Source: Klebsiella variicola (GTDB lineage: Bacteria > Pseudomonadota > Gammaproteobacteria > Enterobacterales > Enterobacteriaceae). From it: a DNA stretch of 64,000 bases. Location: NCBI RefSeq assembly GCF_000828055.2, contig NZ_CP010523.2, positions 4,712,001-4,776,000 on the forward strand, in the 5' to 3' direction. Positions 20,983 to 30,726 of the stretch are shown here, piece after piece. Both the position numbers and the translations under genes were made by a program. The notes beneath the pieces are model-generated. The model was not told the origin of the DNA. It saw nothing but the letters and a program-made list of their open reading frames with translations, and made no database searches. How positions within the stretch are numbered: position 1 is the stretch's first letter; every line of letters begins with the position of its first letter.

Positions 20983-21069
20983 GCGAAGGTGGCGGAATTG
21001 GTAGACGCGCTAGCTTCAGGTGTTAGTGTCCTTACGGACGTGGGGGTTCAAGTCCCCCCCCTCGCACCA
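20983..21069 (+). tRNA. tRNA-Leu (CAG), copy 1
   Basis: An 87-nt class II tRNA with acceptor GCGAAGG paired to the 3' end, CCA encoded, anticodon loop TTCAGGT (anticodon CAG, reads CUG) and a long variable arm. Identical to the next two copies; equivalent to the E. coli leuQ/leuP/leuV group. Confidence 0.98.
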
Positions 21070-21097
21070 TAATCCACAAAGATATTGCTCGCACTGG

Positions 21098-21184
21098 GCG
21101 AAGGTGGCGGAATTGGTAGACGCGCTAGCTTCAGGTGTTAGTGTCCTTACGGACGTGGGGGTTCAAGTCCCCCCCCTCGCACCA
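21098..21184 (+). tRNA. tRNA-Leu (CAG), copy 2
   Basis: The same 87 nt as copy 1, 28 bp after it, with encoded CCA. The spacers are unrelated while the tRNAs are identical. Confidence 0.98.
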
Positions 21185-21215
21185 ACGAGGCAATATCCTA
21201 AAGAAAGAATACTGT

Positions 21216-21302
21216 GCGAAGGTGGCGGAATTGGTAGACGCGCTAGCTTCAGGTGTTAGTGTCCTTACGGACGTGGGGGTTCAAGTCCCCCCCCTCGCAC
21301 CA
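21216..21302 (+). tRNA. tRNA-Leu (CAG), copy 3
   Basis: The same 87 nt, 31 bp after copy 2, with encoded CCA. It is the last tRNA of the operon and converges with the small membrane protein gene; no obvious intrinsic terminator follows. Confidence 0.98.
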
Positions 21303-21323
21303 ATATTCTTTTCTCTTCCGGCA

Positions 21324-21563
21324 TTATCCCCCTAGTTTAAAATCCAGAATCATCAGCATTATTCCACCAATCAATGCAACGCAAGATGGCAGCAGGATAA
21401 AATGGCGCAGTTGACGATGCCATATCATCGCTGCGGACATCAGCATGCCCACCGTGACCAGCGTCCGCCACACATCGGCCGAGACTCCGGCATACCCGAG
21501 AGCGGCAATCAGCACGCCGGGAACCACCACACCCCAACCACTCCCTAATGCCCGCTGCAACAT
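21324..21563 (-). CDS. Small inner-membrane protein, DUF1435-like
   Basis: The 79-residue product is very hydrophobic, with about three membrane segments (around 8-25, 30-46 and 54-75), ending in DFKLGG. ATG 21563 is chosen over the ATG at 21677 because AGAGGTG lies right before it and the longer reading runs through the regulatory region. Size and place beside rsmC, tRNA-Leu, a GGDEF gene and fhuF recall the enterobacterial DUF1435 proteins; that assignment is from memory and moderate. A near-consensus Fur box lies 19 bp upstream of the start, so iron repression is likely. The function is unknown. Confidence 0.65.
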   Translation of the reverse strand: MLQRALGSGWGVVVPGVLIAALGYAGVSADVWRTLVTVGMLMSAAMIWHRQLRHFILLPSCVALIGGIMLMILDFKLGG

Positions 21564-21581
21564 GGTTTCACCTCTTAAAAC

Positions 21582-21600
21582 GATAATGATAACCAATATC
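21582..21600 (-). promoter_or_regulatory. Fur box upstream of the small membrane protein gene
   Basis: GATAATGATAACCAATATC matches the 19-bp Fur consensus at 17 of 19 positions. More GATAAC/ATTTATC hexamers continue to about 21620, as in extended Fur-binding regions. Confidence 0.8.
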
Positions 21601-21827
21601 ATATGATAACATTTATCATTTGTCATTTGCGATGTGCTTTGCGTCTTTTTCTTTACGTTAGCGGTAATGACATACATTCATGAAGGTGATAAATTAAGCG
21701 GATTATCGATATATATTAAATATTTTGCTTATTTTGCAAATAACCTTTTTTTGCACATTGTTATCAGACTCTTCATTTTTGGCTTTCATCATTTTGAAAT
21801 TTAACGACTAATAATGATTCTTCCGAT

Positions 21828-22874
21828 ATGACTGCACAAACCTGGCGAGCACACTACGCACAAAAATATCAATATTCCTTACGGCTTTTTTTACTGCTTA
21901 ATTTCATTTCCTCCTCTCTGTCGCTGGTCAGCCCACTATTTACGGTAGTTCGTTTTACGCTGCCCTGCGCCCTGATCGTGGCCTGCAGCGGGCTGTTGCT
22001 GCTCTGGCACTGGAAATGGCCGCAAGCGAAAATAAATATTCCGGCTATCTCGTTGTTATTTGGCATGCTCTGGGCATGGCACGTGGTGGCAAAAGCGATG
22101 CTATTGACACCGCCGCATTTTAACTATCTGGTAATCGCCCTATTAAGCATTCTGTTTATCGGCACCATCGCTTTTTCCAATAATATCACTGCCTTTACCC
22201 TTCACTCTTTACCGACTTTCCTTATCTGCCTGATAATGTCAGAGGGGGAACAATGGTTGCGCATGACCTACTGTTTTGTGCTGCCTATTGCCGGTATTAC
22301 CCTGCAAAATATTATCCAGAAGCGCAACGATGCCTTCACGCAAGGATTAATGGATAAACTGATGCAGGAACGCAACACGCTCAACGATCTCAGTATGCTG
22401 GATCCCCTGACCGGTTTGTATAATCGCCGCGGGCTGCAGAACCGCCTCGACACCCTGCTGGCGCTGGACGGCGACAACCACTTTGTGCTGCTCCTCGATA
22501 TCGATCACTTTAAAGCCTATAACGACCACTATGGCCATATGATGGGCGACCAGGCGCTGATTCGCGTCTCTGCCGCGATCCGCAACGCCGTGCGCTCACG
22601 CGATATTGTCGCTCGTTTTGGTGGGGAAGAGTTTATGGTCCTGCTGACCAACAGCAGCGAGGAAACCGCCTGGCAGGCTGCCGAACGCATTCGCCAGCGG
22701 GTCTATGATCTGAAGATCCCGCATATGTTTAATGAAAGTGTCGCCACCAACGTGACCATCAGCATTGGCCTGACGCCGCTCATTGATGACAACATTGAGC
22801 AAGCGCTGGCACGAGCCGATGGCGCACTGTATGAGGCCAAAAATAAAGGACGCAATATTATTCTTGCCAGTTAG
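21828..22874 (+). CDS. Membrane-anchored GGDEF diguanylate cyclase
   Basis: This protein should make cyclic di-GMP from two GTP. The first ~170 of 348 residues are hydrophobic with five or six membrane segments and no recognised ligand domain; a short helix and DPLTGLYNRRGL start the catalytic domain. GGEEF is at 265-269 and the inhibitory I-site RSRD at 256-259, exactly five residues before it, so both activity and product inhibition are predicted. No EAL domain is present. The gene lies between the Fur-controlled small membrane protein (divergent) and fhuF. The first ATG (21828) has no strong ribosome-binding site. Confidence 0.88.
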   Translation: MTAQTWRAHYAQKYQYSLRLFLLLNFISSSLSLVSPLFTVVRFTLPCALIVACSGLLLLWHWKWPQAKINIPAISLLFGMLWAWHVVAKAMLLTPPHFNYLVIALLSILFIGTIAFSNNITAFTLHSLPTFLICLIMSEGEQWLRMTYCFVLPIAGITLQNIIQKRNDAFTQGLMDKLMQERNTLNDLSMLDPLTGLYNRRGLQNRLDTLLALDGDNHFVLLLDIDHFKAYNDHYGHMMGDQALIRVSAAIRNAVRSRDIVARFGGEEFMVLLTNSSEETAWQAAERIRQRVYDLKIPHMFNESVATNVTISIGLTPLIDDNIEQALARADGALYEAKNKGRNIILAS

Positions 22875-22941
22875 CTTTTCCTTCGCGCGCCGCGGTATCG
22901 CGGCGCCGACAAACTCCTTGCCATGCCGCCTGCAAACAACT

Positions 22942-22960
22942 AATATCAGGAATCATTATC
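22942..22960 (+). promoter_or_regulatory. Fur box upstream of fhuF
   Basis: AATATCAGGAATCATTATC has a perfect right half (AATCATTATC) and a poorer left half of the Fur consensus, 25 bp before the fhuF start codon. fhuF is a known Fur target in E. coli. Confidence 0.7.
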
Positions 22961-22985
22961 ATTTAGATTTGTATCTGGAAATCAA

Positions 22986-23774
22986 ATGGCCTGGCGCTCC
23001 CTTTCTCTTAGCGACGAACTCATCTGGCGGGCTCCCTTCCCGACGGCTGAACGCGCGCTGGCGGAGAGTCTTCGGGCAAAAATCACTGCCCTGCGCCCTC
23101 ATCTGCTGGATTTCCTGCGTCTTGATGAGCCTGCCCCGCCGCATGCGTTAACGCTCGCCGAGTGGTCGCAACCCATCGCGTTACGCACCCTGCTGGCCAC
23201 CTGGTCCGATCATATCTATCGTCATCAGCCCACGCAGCCGCGTGAACAGAAGCCCCTGCTCTCGCTCTGGGCCCAGTGGTATATCGGCCTGCTGGTGCCG
23301 CCGCTGATGCTGGCGCTGCTTAATGAACCGCAGGGACTCAGCCTGGCGCCAGAACATTTCCATGTCGAATTTCACGAGAGCGGTCGGGCTGCCTGCTTCT
23401 GGATTGATGTGCATAACGATGCCAGGATAGCAGCGCTTCCACCGCAGGCGCGGATAGATGCCCTGGTGATTCGTACCCTGCAGCCGGTTGTTGAGGCGCT
23501 GGAAGCGACGGGCGAGATCAATGGCAAACTTATCTGGAGTAATACCGGCTATCTGATCAACTGGTATTTAGGTGAAATGCACACGCTGCTGGGCGATGAG
23601 CAGGTCGCCGCTCTGCGTCAGCACTGTTTTTTTGAAAAACAGCTCGCCGATGGTCAGGATAACCCGCTGTGGCGAACGGTGGTGCTGCGTGAAGGGCTGT
23701 TAGTCCGACGCACCTGCTGCCAGCGCTATCGCCTGCCGGATGTCCAACAGTGCGGCGACTGCACGCTGAAATAA
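22986..23774 (+). CDS. fhuF: Siderophore-iron reductase FhuF
   Basis: FhuF is a cytoplasmic [2Fe-2S] protein that reduces ferric hydroxamate siderophores to release iron. The 262 residues equal the E. coli length, and the C-terminal cluster motif is intact: RRTCC, ten residues, then CGDC (Cys-Cys-x10-Cys-x2-Cys). The start follows GGAAATCAA. A shared terminator separates it from the convergent PTS gene. In E. coli bglJ lies next to fhuF; here two genes are inserted between them. Confidence 0.95.
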   Translation: MAWRSLSLSDELIWRAPFPTAERALAESLRAKITALRPHLLDFLRLDEPAPPHALTLAEWSQPIALRTLLATWSDHIYRHQPTQPREQKPLLSLWAQWYIGLLVPPLMLALLNEPQGLSLAPEHFHVEFHESGRAACFWIDVHNDARIAALPPQARIDALVIRTLQPVVEALEATGEINGKLIWSNTGYLINWYLGEMHTLLGDEQVAALRQHCFFEKQLADGQDNPLWRTVVLREGLLVRRTCCQRYRLPDVQQCGDCTLK

Positions 23775-23793
23775 CGCCCCCTACCTCAAAATT

Positions 23794-23817
23794 AACGGGC
23801 GGCCCTTGCCGCCCGTT
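23794..23817. terminator. Bidirectional terminator between fhuF and the PTS IIC gene
   Basis: A ten-base-pair perfect stem AACGGGCGGC/GCCGCCCGTT with a CCTT loop sits in the 48-bp gap between the convergent genes. Confidence 0.85.
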
Positions 23818-23822
23818 GCTAT

Positions 23823-25166
23823 TTATGCGGTCTGTTGACTCTCCTGCTCTGCTCGCTCGGCCTCTTCCGCTTCCTGAGCAAGCAGCTGTTTCTCATACAC
23901 CTTAAAGAACGGGAAGTAGATAATCGCCGATACGCAGGCCAGAACGATCACCAGAACCGCCGCCCGAAAATCCCAGCCCAGCGCCCAGGCGCCGCCAATC
24001 GGTGCTGGCGCCGTCCACGGTACCACCGAGATAACGCGGCCAATCAGATCCAGCTTCATTGCTGCCCAGGCCAGCACCGCGTTCACCATTGGCGCCAGCA
24101 GGAACGGAATAAAGAACACCGGATTCATGACGATAGGCGTCCCAAAGATAACCGGCTCGTTAATGTTAAACAGGCTTGGCACCACGCTCAGACGACCAAT
24201 GGAGCGCAAATGCGCTGAGCGGCTACGCAGATAACAGAACACCAGCCCCATGGTCGCCCCGGAACCACCAACCACTATGAAGAATGTCCAGAACGCCTCC
24301 ATGAAGATATGCGGCAGAGGCGCCCCCTGGGCCAGCGCCTGCTGGTTCATACCGAGGTTGGTCAGCCAGAACATCTGCAGCATCCCGGACACAATCGCGG
24401 CACCGTGGATCCCGGCGAACCACAACAGGTGGCCAATAAGCACCGCTAGCAGAATTGCCGGCAGAGAGTCGGCTGCCGAAACCAGCGGTTTGAAGATGGC
24501 CATAATGGCCTGCGGGATCAGCATGTCAAAATGGTGCTGGATAAACAGACTCAGCGGATACAGCGTCAGCACGACCACCAGCACCGGGATCAACAGATCA
24601 AAGGAGTTTTTGATCATCGGCGGAACCTGGTCCGGCAAGCGGATCCCAATGTTGTGCGCTTTCAAAAAACGCATCATTTCCACGCAATAGATCGCCACCA
24701 GAATTGCGGTAAAGATCCCGGTCCCCCCGAGGCTATCCACCGGCAGCGTGCCATTGGTCTTCGGCGCGGCAATCAGCAAAAAGGCCATGATCGACAGCAT
24801 TGCGCACATAAAGGGATCGAGCTGATTGGATTTCTCGTAGTGCTTACCGAGGTTATAGGAGATCGCCGCGCAGATGTAGATCGACATGATCCCCATCGTC
24901 ATATCAAAGGGGGTCAGAATACGCCCCTCAAACTCTTTTGCCAGATCCAGCCAGGCGCGGGCAAAACCCCAGGTGGTATCCGGTGAGAAAGGTGGATAAG
25001 CAAATACCAGCAGGAACGATCCGACGATCATAAATGGCATCGCTGAGATAAAACCGTCACGGATAGCCATGACGTGGCGCTGCGATGAGATCCGCCCTGC
25101 TATGGGGCTTATGTAATTTTCTACAAAGCGAAATATCAAATTAAACGCAGCATGGTTAGCAGACAT
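23823..25166 (-). CDS. PTS system IIC permease, lactose/cellobiose (CelB) family, orphan
   Basis: The 447-residue protein is an integral membrane EIIC of the lactose/cellobiose/chitobiose superfamily: about ten membrane segments, the substrate-site region LFNINEPVIFGTPIVMNP near residue 330, and LLWFAGIHGAAIVSG near 245. The C-terminus is a charged AEEAERAEQE tail. No IIA, IIB, glycosidase or regulator is beside it, so it must borrow them from elsewhere (inference). The start follows AGGAGGGCTACT. Two palindromes of the LacI/GntR-operator type lie about 200 bp upstream. The sugar cannot be told from sequence; cellobiose- or chitobiose-like beta-glucosides are the first guess. Confidence 0.85.
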   Translation of the reverse strand: MSANHAAFNLIFRFVENYISPIAGRISSQRHVMAIRDGFISAMPFMIVGSFLLVFAYPPFSPDTTWGFARAWLDLAKEFEGRILTPFDMTMGIMSIYICAAISYNLGKHYEKSNQLDPFMCAMLSIMAFLLIAAPKTNGTLPVDSLGGTGIFTAILVAIYCVEMMRFLKAHNIGIRLPDQVPPMIKNSFDLLIPVLVVVLTLYPLSLFIQHHFDMLIPQAIMAIFKPLVSAADSLPAILLAVLIGHLLWFAGIHGAAIVSGMLQMFWLTNLGMNQQALAQGAPLPHIFMEAFWTFFIVVGGSGATMGLVFCYLRSRSAHLRSIGRLSVVPSLFNINEPVIFGTPIVMNPVFFIPFLLAPMVNAVLAWAAMKLDLIGRVISVVPWTAPAPIGGAWALGWDFRAAVLVIVLACVSAIIYFPFFKVYEKQLLAQEAEEAERAEQESQQTA

Positions 25167-25362
25167 AGTAGCCCTCCTGACAGGCTATTGATACTGGCCC
25201 AACAACGATTACCCTGCCGTTACGATGACCGCTTTTTGATGCAGCAGGCCGCTGATGGATTACCGGCTATACTGCTCATGACGCAACGATTCATACACGG
25301 CTCTTATGTTATAAATAAAGTGAGAAGTGACTGTTCCAGTATTCATCTCTACGCGCACAACC

Positions 25363-25387
25363 GCAACCGGTTACAGTAACCGGTTAC
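25363..25387. promoter_or_regulatory. Tandem palindromic operators (AACCGGTT) between the IIC and YbaK-like genes
   Basis: GCAACCGGTTAC at 25363-25374 and the perfect 12-bp palindrome GTAACCGGTTAC at 25376-25387 are centred 13 bp apart. The central CG and the arms resemble LacI/GalR-family operators. They lie in the 333-bp divergent gap 25167-25499, which otherwise shows no gene. No such regulator is encoded nearby. Confidence 0.6.
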
Positions 25388-25499
25388 GGTGAATGTGAAG
25401 GAGATCGACAAAATAGAAAGAATCTGGATTGTCCGCGCTGTTATTTACACTCCGCCAGGCTTGTGACAGATTTAACCAGGCTTAAATCAGGAGAATCCA

Positions 25500-25958
25500 A
25501 TGAGTCTGCAGTCTGTACGGCAGTTTTTTGCCGAACACGCCCCCGATATCGAAATTATTGAGTTAAATCAGAGTACCGCCACCGTCGCGCTCGCCGCTGC
25601 CGCACACAACGTTGAGCCTGGACAAATCGCCAAAACGCTGTCGCTCAAGATCAAGGATAAGATTGTACTGATCGTCGCCAGGGGCGATGCGCGGCTGGAT
25701 AACAAAAAGCTGAAAGAGACCTTTGGTGCGAAAGCCAGAATGTTAAGCAGCGATGAGGTGGTGACCTGGACCGGTCATCCGGTAGGCGGCGTGTGCCCTT
25801 TTGGTCTGGAAAACCCGCTGGCCGTCTATTGCGACGTCTCGCTCAGGCACTATCAGGAGGTGCTACCCGCAGCGGGAGCCATTCACAGCGCCGTTCGTAT
25901 TGAACCAGAACGATTGGCGCAGCTCACCGATGCGACATGGGTAGACGTGTGTTTATAG
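25500..25958 (+). CDS. YbaK/EbsC-family aminoacyl-tRNA deacylase-like protein
   Basis: The 152-residue protein is a single YbaK/aminoacyl-tRNA-editing domain. Family members hydrolyse mischarged tRNAs such as Cys-tRNA-Pro or Ala-tRNA-Pro. Visible family features are the IAKTLSLKIKD strand with the conserved lysine, RGDARLDNKKL, and the GGVCPFGL substrate-pocket loop near residue 100. It follows AGGAGAATCCA and ends five bases before the convergent bglJ stop. Its tRNA specificity cannot be read from the sequence; it is distinct from E. coli YbaK proper. Confidence 0.85.
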   Translation: MSLQSVRQFFAEHAPDIEIIELNQSTATVALAAAAHNVEPGQIAKTLSLKIKDKIVLIVARGDARLDNKKLKETFGAKARMLSSDEVVTWTGHPVGGVCPFGLENPLAVYCDVSLRHYQEVLPAAGAIHSAVRIEPERLAQLTDATWVDVCL

Positions 25959-25963
25959 CCGCG

Positions 25964-26638
25964 TTACGCCACCTGTTTAACGGCGTTGTTCGCGCCGCTC
26001 ATCGGTAAATGCAGCAAGATATCCGCCGCGTTTAATAAACCGATGTCTGAGCGAACCCCGAGCTTGGTCATGGCGTTAAATTTATGCGCGCGGATAGTTT
26101 TAATGTTCCGGTTCAGCTGTATCGCAATATCAGAAAGCGAATATCCCCACGACATATACCGAAGGATGGCGTGCTCCGTTGGACTTAGCGGATCGTTGCA
26201 CGCCTCTCTGTCGCAAAATTGTTCGCTGCCGCTGAGATGATGATTGTCCAGCAACTGTAACAAACGCTCCTGTAACCCGCGTCGCGGCGCGGATTTATTC
26301 AGTATGCCATGCAGACAAGCCGGCATAAGATGGCCGATCAGATGCATTTCACTTTCATTATTAGCCAGAATAATTGCCTGGACTTCCGGCCGACACCGCG
26401 CCATTTCATGAACAAAAAGCAGACTCTCAGCTCGTGAAGAACGGCTTCCCGAAAGAGAAAAGATAATGGCCGACCAGGAAAACGATGTTTCCGCCGCCCT
26501 GAGCATACTGACATTTTTAAACAGATGAATATGATATCGGCTATTATCTTCACGACTAAAGATATAGCGCCAGGCCATTTCCGTCATCACACATTTCTCT
26601 ACGATGGCGACATGGCGGGTTGTGCTATTTTTTTCCAT
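25964..26638 (-). CDS. bglJ: LuxR/FixJ-type transcription regulator BglJ
   Basis: BglJ forms heterodimers with RcsB and, in E. coli, activates the H-NS-silenced bgl operon. The 224 residues follow E. coli BglJ from the N-terminal [10 protein letters not shown] to the C-terminal LuxR helix-turn-helix: [20 protein letters not shown], then [20 protein letters not shown]. The receiver-like N-terminal half lacks a recognisable phosphorylation site. Its start overlaps the end of yjjQ by 40 bp, so the two form an operon as in E. coli. The neighbour is the YbaK-like gene instead of fhuF. Confidence 0.9.
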   Translation of the reverse strand: MEKNSTTRHVAIVEKCVMTEMAWRYIFSREDNSRYHIHLFKNVSMLRAAETSFSWSAIIFSLSGSRSSRAESLLFVHEMARCRPEVQAIILANNESEMHLIGHLMPACLHGILNKSAPRRGLQERLLQLLDNHHLSGSEQFCDREACNDPLSPTEHAILRYMSWGYSLSDIAIQLNRNIKTIRAHKFNAMTKLGVRSDIGLLNAADILLHLPMSGANNAVKQVA

Positions 26639-27321
26639 TCCATTTGCTCCCCGTAAGCTGAATTGATATTCAGCTCTTGCATTCCCTGCACGCTGTTGAT
26701 CCAGGCATACATTTCAGCATTGCTTCGCAGTGATAAGCGTCGCATTGCGCTATTTTTCTGCGCACTGATGGTTTTATTGCTCTTTTTCAACAGCGCAGCG
26801 ATCTGATTGATTCCCCATCCCTTTGCCAGAAGACGCAAAACCTTGCGTTCCGAAAGGGTCAGCATCGCCGCAGAGTGGTAGCTTGCGAAATCGCTATCCT
26901 CGTCTCCGGTGAACAACGTCCGGCTAATTTGCTCAGCGGCACGACTGCCGGCGCAAATCACCTCAATCAACCGGTTAACCGGCTCACTCTCCGAGATCAG
27001 CGAGCTTTCAGGGCGAATTAAAAGCTCAACGGCCAATGGATAGAGGCTGTCACTGACCATAAAAACCCAGTGAATATCACGATACTGCGTCATCAGAGAG
27101 TAATAACGCTCGCAGACGGCACGGGGATGCGCAATCTCGCCGGAGATATCCGCGACGACCAGCACTGCCCGCCGCAGTTGCAAAAGGGTGAGCTCATCAT
27201 GAGAACGACAAAAACTGAGTTCGTAATCAGGGAGATTTTCATTGAAGATAACCTTTAACCCTGACTGCATGACGGGAATTTTACTAATAACAACACCAAA
27301 CTTACCTTGTCCTGGTAACAT
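26599..27321 (-). CDS. yjjQ: LuxR/FixJ-type transcription regulator YjjQ
   Basis: YjjQ is a LuxR-type regulator which in E. coli represses motility and capsule genes. ATG 27321 (240 residues, [23 protein letters not shown]) is chosen: GGAGGTGTT sits directly before it and the N-terminus then matches E. coli YjjQ; a longer reading to 27438 adds 39 residues of low-complexity upstream sequence. The HTH is [20 protein letters not shown] followed by [16 protein letters not shown]. It is the first gene of yjjQ-bglJ. The upstream 27440-27580 is markedly AT-rich, consistent with known H-NS silencing of this operon. Confidence 0.9.
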   Translation of the reverse strand: MLPGQGKFGVVISKIPVMQSGLKVIFNENLPDYELSFCRSHDELTLLQLRRAVLVVADISGEIAHPRAVCERYYSLMTQYRDIHWVFMVSDSLYPLAVELLIRPESSLISESEPVNRLIEVICAGSRAAEQISRTLFTGDEDSDFASYHSAAMLTLSERKVLRLLAKGWGINQIAALLKKSNKTISAQKNSAMRRLSLRSNAEMYAWINSVQGMQELNINSAYGEQMEWKKIAQPAMSPS

Positions 27322-27585
27322 AACACCTCCGCTTCCTGTCGAAGTTCCTTCGCCTGCCGGCAAACAATCGGCGCTTAACATCATCGCCTTATCATTCTCT
27401 GAATGAATATAAAAAGTATATTCATGGCCTGCGTACACGGTATACGTAACGACCGAACCGTGGTCATACCGTGTAAATATTATTGCTGTGTATACTTGCG
27501 ATTAATATTAGCACAGACGCTCCTGCGCTAATAAATTAGAAAAGATAAAACTATTATTTAGCAAAAGTAATTTCAGGCACGTGAG

Positions 27586-28467
27586 TTATAAAGCATTATC
27601 TTTGATTGTTTCTCTAAATGCTTTAGGCGACATCCCGCTATAGCGGCGGAAAAAGCGAGAAAAATAGGCAGCATCACTAAACCCTAAGTAATCAGAGAGT
27701 TGTGTTACCGTCATGCGGGTGTACTGCAGATTGCGTCGCGCTTCCAGCATCAGGCGTTGATGCAATACCCCCAGCGCGCTACAGCCATAGAACTCGCGGC
27801 ATAAATAATTTAAGTGCGTGACCGACAACCCAATTAGCTTCGCATACTCCGCCAGCGGGAGATGCTGCCGATAGTGGCTCTCAATAAGTCGGGAAAAGTG
27901 GCGCATCATACTGCGCTTCCGCTCCGCTTTATCTTCCGTGGGCGGTGCGGGGCGGCACTGCCGGTTCAGCCAGACCAGCAGCGTCCCCAGCAACGAGTAC
28001 AACATCATCTCCCGGGCATCATGCTCTTCGCAATATTCCTCGCGAAGCGCCGAAAATAGCGTATGCATATGCCCCCGGGAACGGCCTACCGGCACGCACT
28101 GCGGTACGCTAAGCACATCCAGCGGCCGGCCGAACTGGTTTTCAAACCGGCTCAGCAGCGGCAGCGCCAGGGAGAGCACATACCCTTGTGTCCCGGGTGA
28201 AAAATGAAACCCATGAATACAAAGGGCGGGAACCACCTGGATGCAGGACGCCGTCATCACCGCGGTGGCGCCTTCAATTTCGATCTCCGCCCGGCCCTGA
28301 TGCAGGTAGAGGAGCTGGACCATTTCCGCATGCTGATGAACGCGAATATGCCACTCGTACAGACTGCTACGCTGCAAAATCGACTCGCAGTGCAGCAGGT
28401 CCGGCGTTGGCCAGCCGCGCTCTTCGCCATACAGCTTAAATACGGGGACGGCTTGTATGGGCGGCAT
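27586..28467 (-). CDS. pobR: AraC-family regulator, probable PobR
   Basis: This is an AraC/XylS-type activator with an N-terminal cupin-like sensor (around RVHQHAEMVQLLYLHQGRAEIEIEG) and a C-terminal double helix-turn-helix (LAEYAKLIGLSVTHLNYLCREFYG and VTQLSDYLGFSDAAYFSRFFRRYSG). AraC-type PobR proteins activate pobA in response to 4-hydroxybenzoate. Here it lies 16 bp after pobA on the same strand, so it is most likely cotranscribed with it. ATG 28467 (293 residues) is preferred over GTG 28473 because AGAGGAG is correctly spaced for it. The effector is inferred from the neighbour. Confidence 0.8.
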   Translation of the reverse strand: MPPIQAVPVFKLYGEERGWPTPDLLHCESILQRSSLYEWHIRVHQHAEMVQLLYLHQGRAEIEIEGATAVMTASCIQVVPALCIHGFHFSPGTQGYVLSLALPLLSRFENQFGRPLDVLSVPQCVPVGRSRGHMHTLFSALREEYCEEHDAREMMLYSLLGTLLVWLNRQCRPAPPTEDKAERKRSMMRHFSRLIESHYRQHLPLAEYAKLIGLSVTHLNYLCREFYGCSALGVLHQRLMLEARRNLQYTRMTVTQLSDYLGFSDAAYFSRFFRRYSGMSPKAFRETIKDNAL

Positions 28468-28483
28468 AATCACTCCTCTTTAG

Positions 28484-29677
<1,194 letters not shown>

Positions 29678-29949
29678 TCACTCTTGCAGGGTTAATTATT
29701 TGTATATTTTTTGTTTAATAAAAGTACTTTCCTGCATTTTTGATAAGTCAGACGGGAAAAAGAAGGGATGAATGGCGGCAAAAATTGCACTTTTCACCAA
29801 ACTGGCAAAAGTGTGGGATGCTTCAAATTCTGCCGCCCCGCCAGCCGGGACATTTTTGCATATTATTTGATCCCGCCCCCCTCAGCCGCTACGGCGCTTC
29901 AGGTTAAAGTATCGACAGATAACCAGACGTCGCGGACAGCAGAGGAATT

Positions 29950-30726
29950 ATGCAGGTTGATCGGTCACAGCAGCGGGCAATCACACGATTGTGCATCCAG
30001 TGTGGTCTTTTTTTGTTACAGCACGGCGCCGAAAGTGCGCTGGTGGAAGAGCTATCCACCCGCCTCGGACGGGCGCTGGGAATGGACAGCGTCGAAAGCG
30101 CCATCTCGTCTAATGCCATCGTGCTGACCACCATTAAAGATGGCGAATGTCTCACCTCAACGCGTAAAAATGTCGACCGCGGCATCAATATGCATGTGGT
30201 AACGGAAGTGCAGCACATTGTGATCCTCGCCGAACATAAGCTGCTCGACTATCGCGATGTCGAGAAGCGCTTTTCGCAGATCGTTCCCTTGCGTTATCCG
30301 CGCTGGCTGCTGGTCATCATGGTGGGGCTCTCCTGCGCCTGTTTCTGCAAACTGAATAACGGCGGCTGGGACGGTGCGCTGGTCAGCTTCTGCGCCAGTA
30401 CGGTAGCCATGTACATTCGCCAGGTGCTGACCCACCGGTCCATGCATCCGCAGATCAACTTCTGCATCACCGCCTTTGTCGCCACAACCATCTCCGGGCT
30501 GCTGCTGCGCCTCCAGGCCTTTGCCAGTACGCCGACCATTGCCATGGCCGCCAGCGTCCTGCTGCTGGTTCCGGGTTTTCCTTTGATCAACGCCGTCGCC
30601 GATATGTTTAAAGGGCATATTAATACGGGGCTCGCCCGCTGGGCGATCGCCAGCCTGTTAACCCTTGCCACCTGCATTGGCGTGGTGATGGCGATGACCG
30701 TATGGGGGCTGCGCGGATGGGCATAA
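29950..30726 (+). CDS. yjjP: YjjP, ThrE-type exporter subunit
   Basis: YjjP and YjjB together form a split ThrE-family exporter, reported in E. coli to export succinate. The 258 residues have the soluble N-terminal domain ([21 protein letters not shown], then conserved [19 protein letters not shown]) followed by about five membrane segments from residue 115. It matches E. coli YjjP (256) closely. The 3' end overlaps yjjB by 10 bp. It diverges from pobA; in E. coli its neighbour is yjjQ, so pobA-pobR is inserted between them here. Confidence 0.92.
   Translation: MQVDRSQQRAITRLCIQCGLFLLQHGAESALVEELSTRLGRALGMDSVESAISSNAIVLTTIKDGECLTSTRKNVDRGINMHVVTEVQHIVILAEHKLLDYRDVEKRFSQIVPLRYPRWLLVIMVGLSCACFCKLNNGGWDGALVSFCASTVAMYIRQVLTHRSMHPQINFCITAFVATTISGLLLRLQAFASTPTIAMAASVLLLVPGFPLINAVADMFKGHINTGLARWAIASLLTLATCIGVVMAMTVWGLRGWA

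Noticed and set aside
21020-21335. Short open frames with repeated MLVSLRTWGFKSPPSH-like peptides
   Set aside because: They are translations of the three tRNA-Leu genes.
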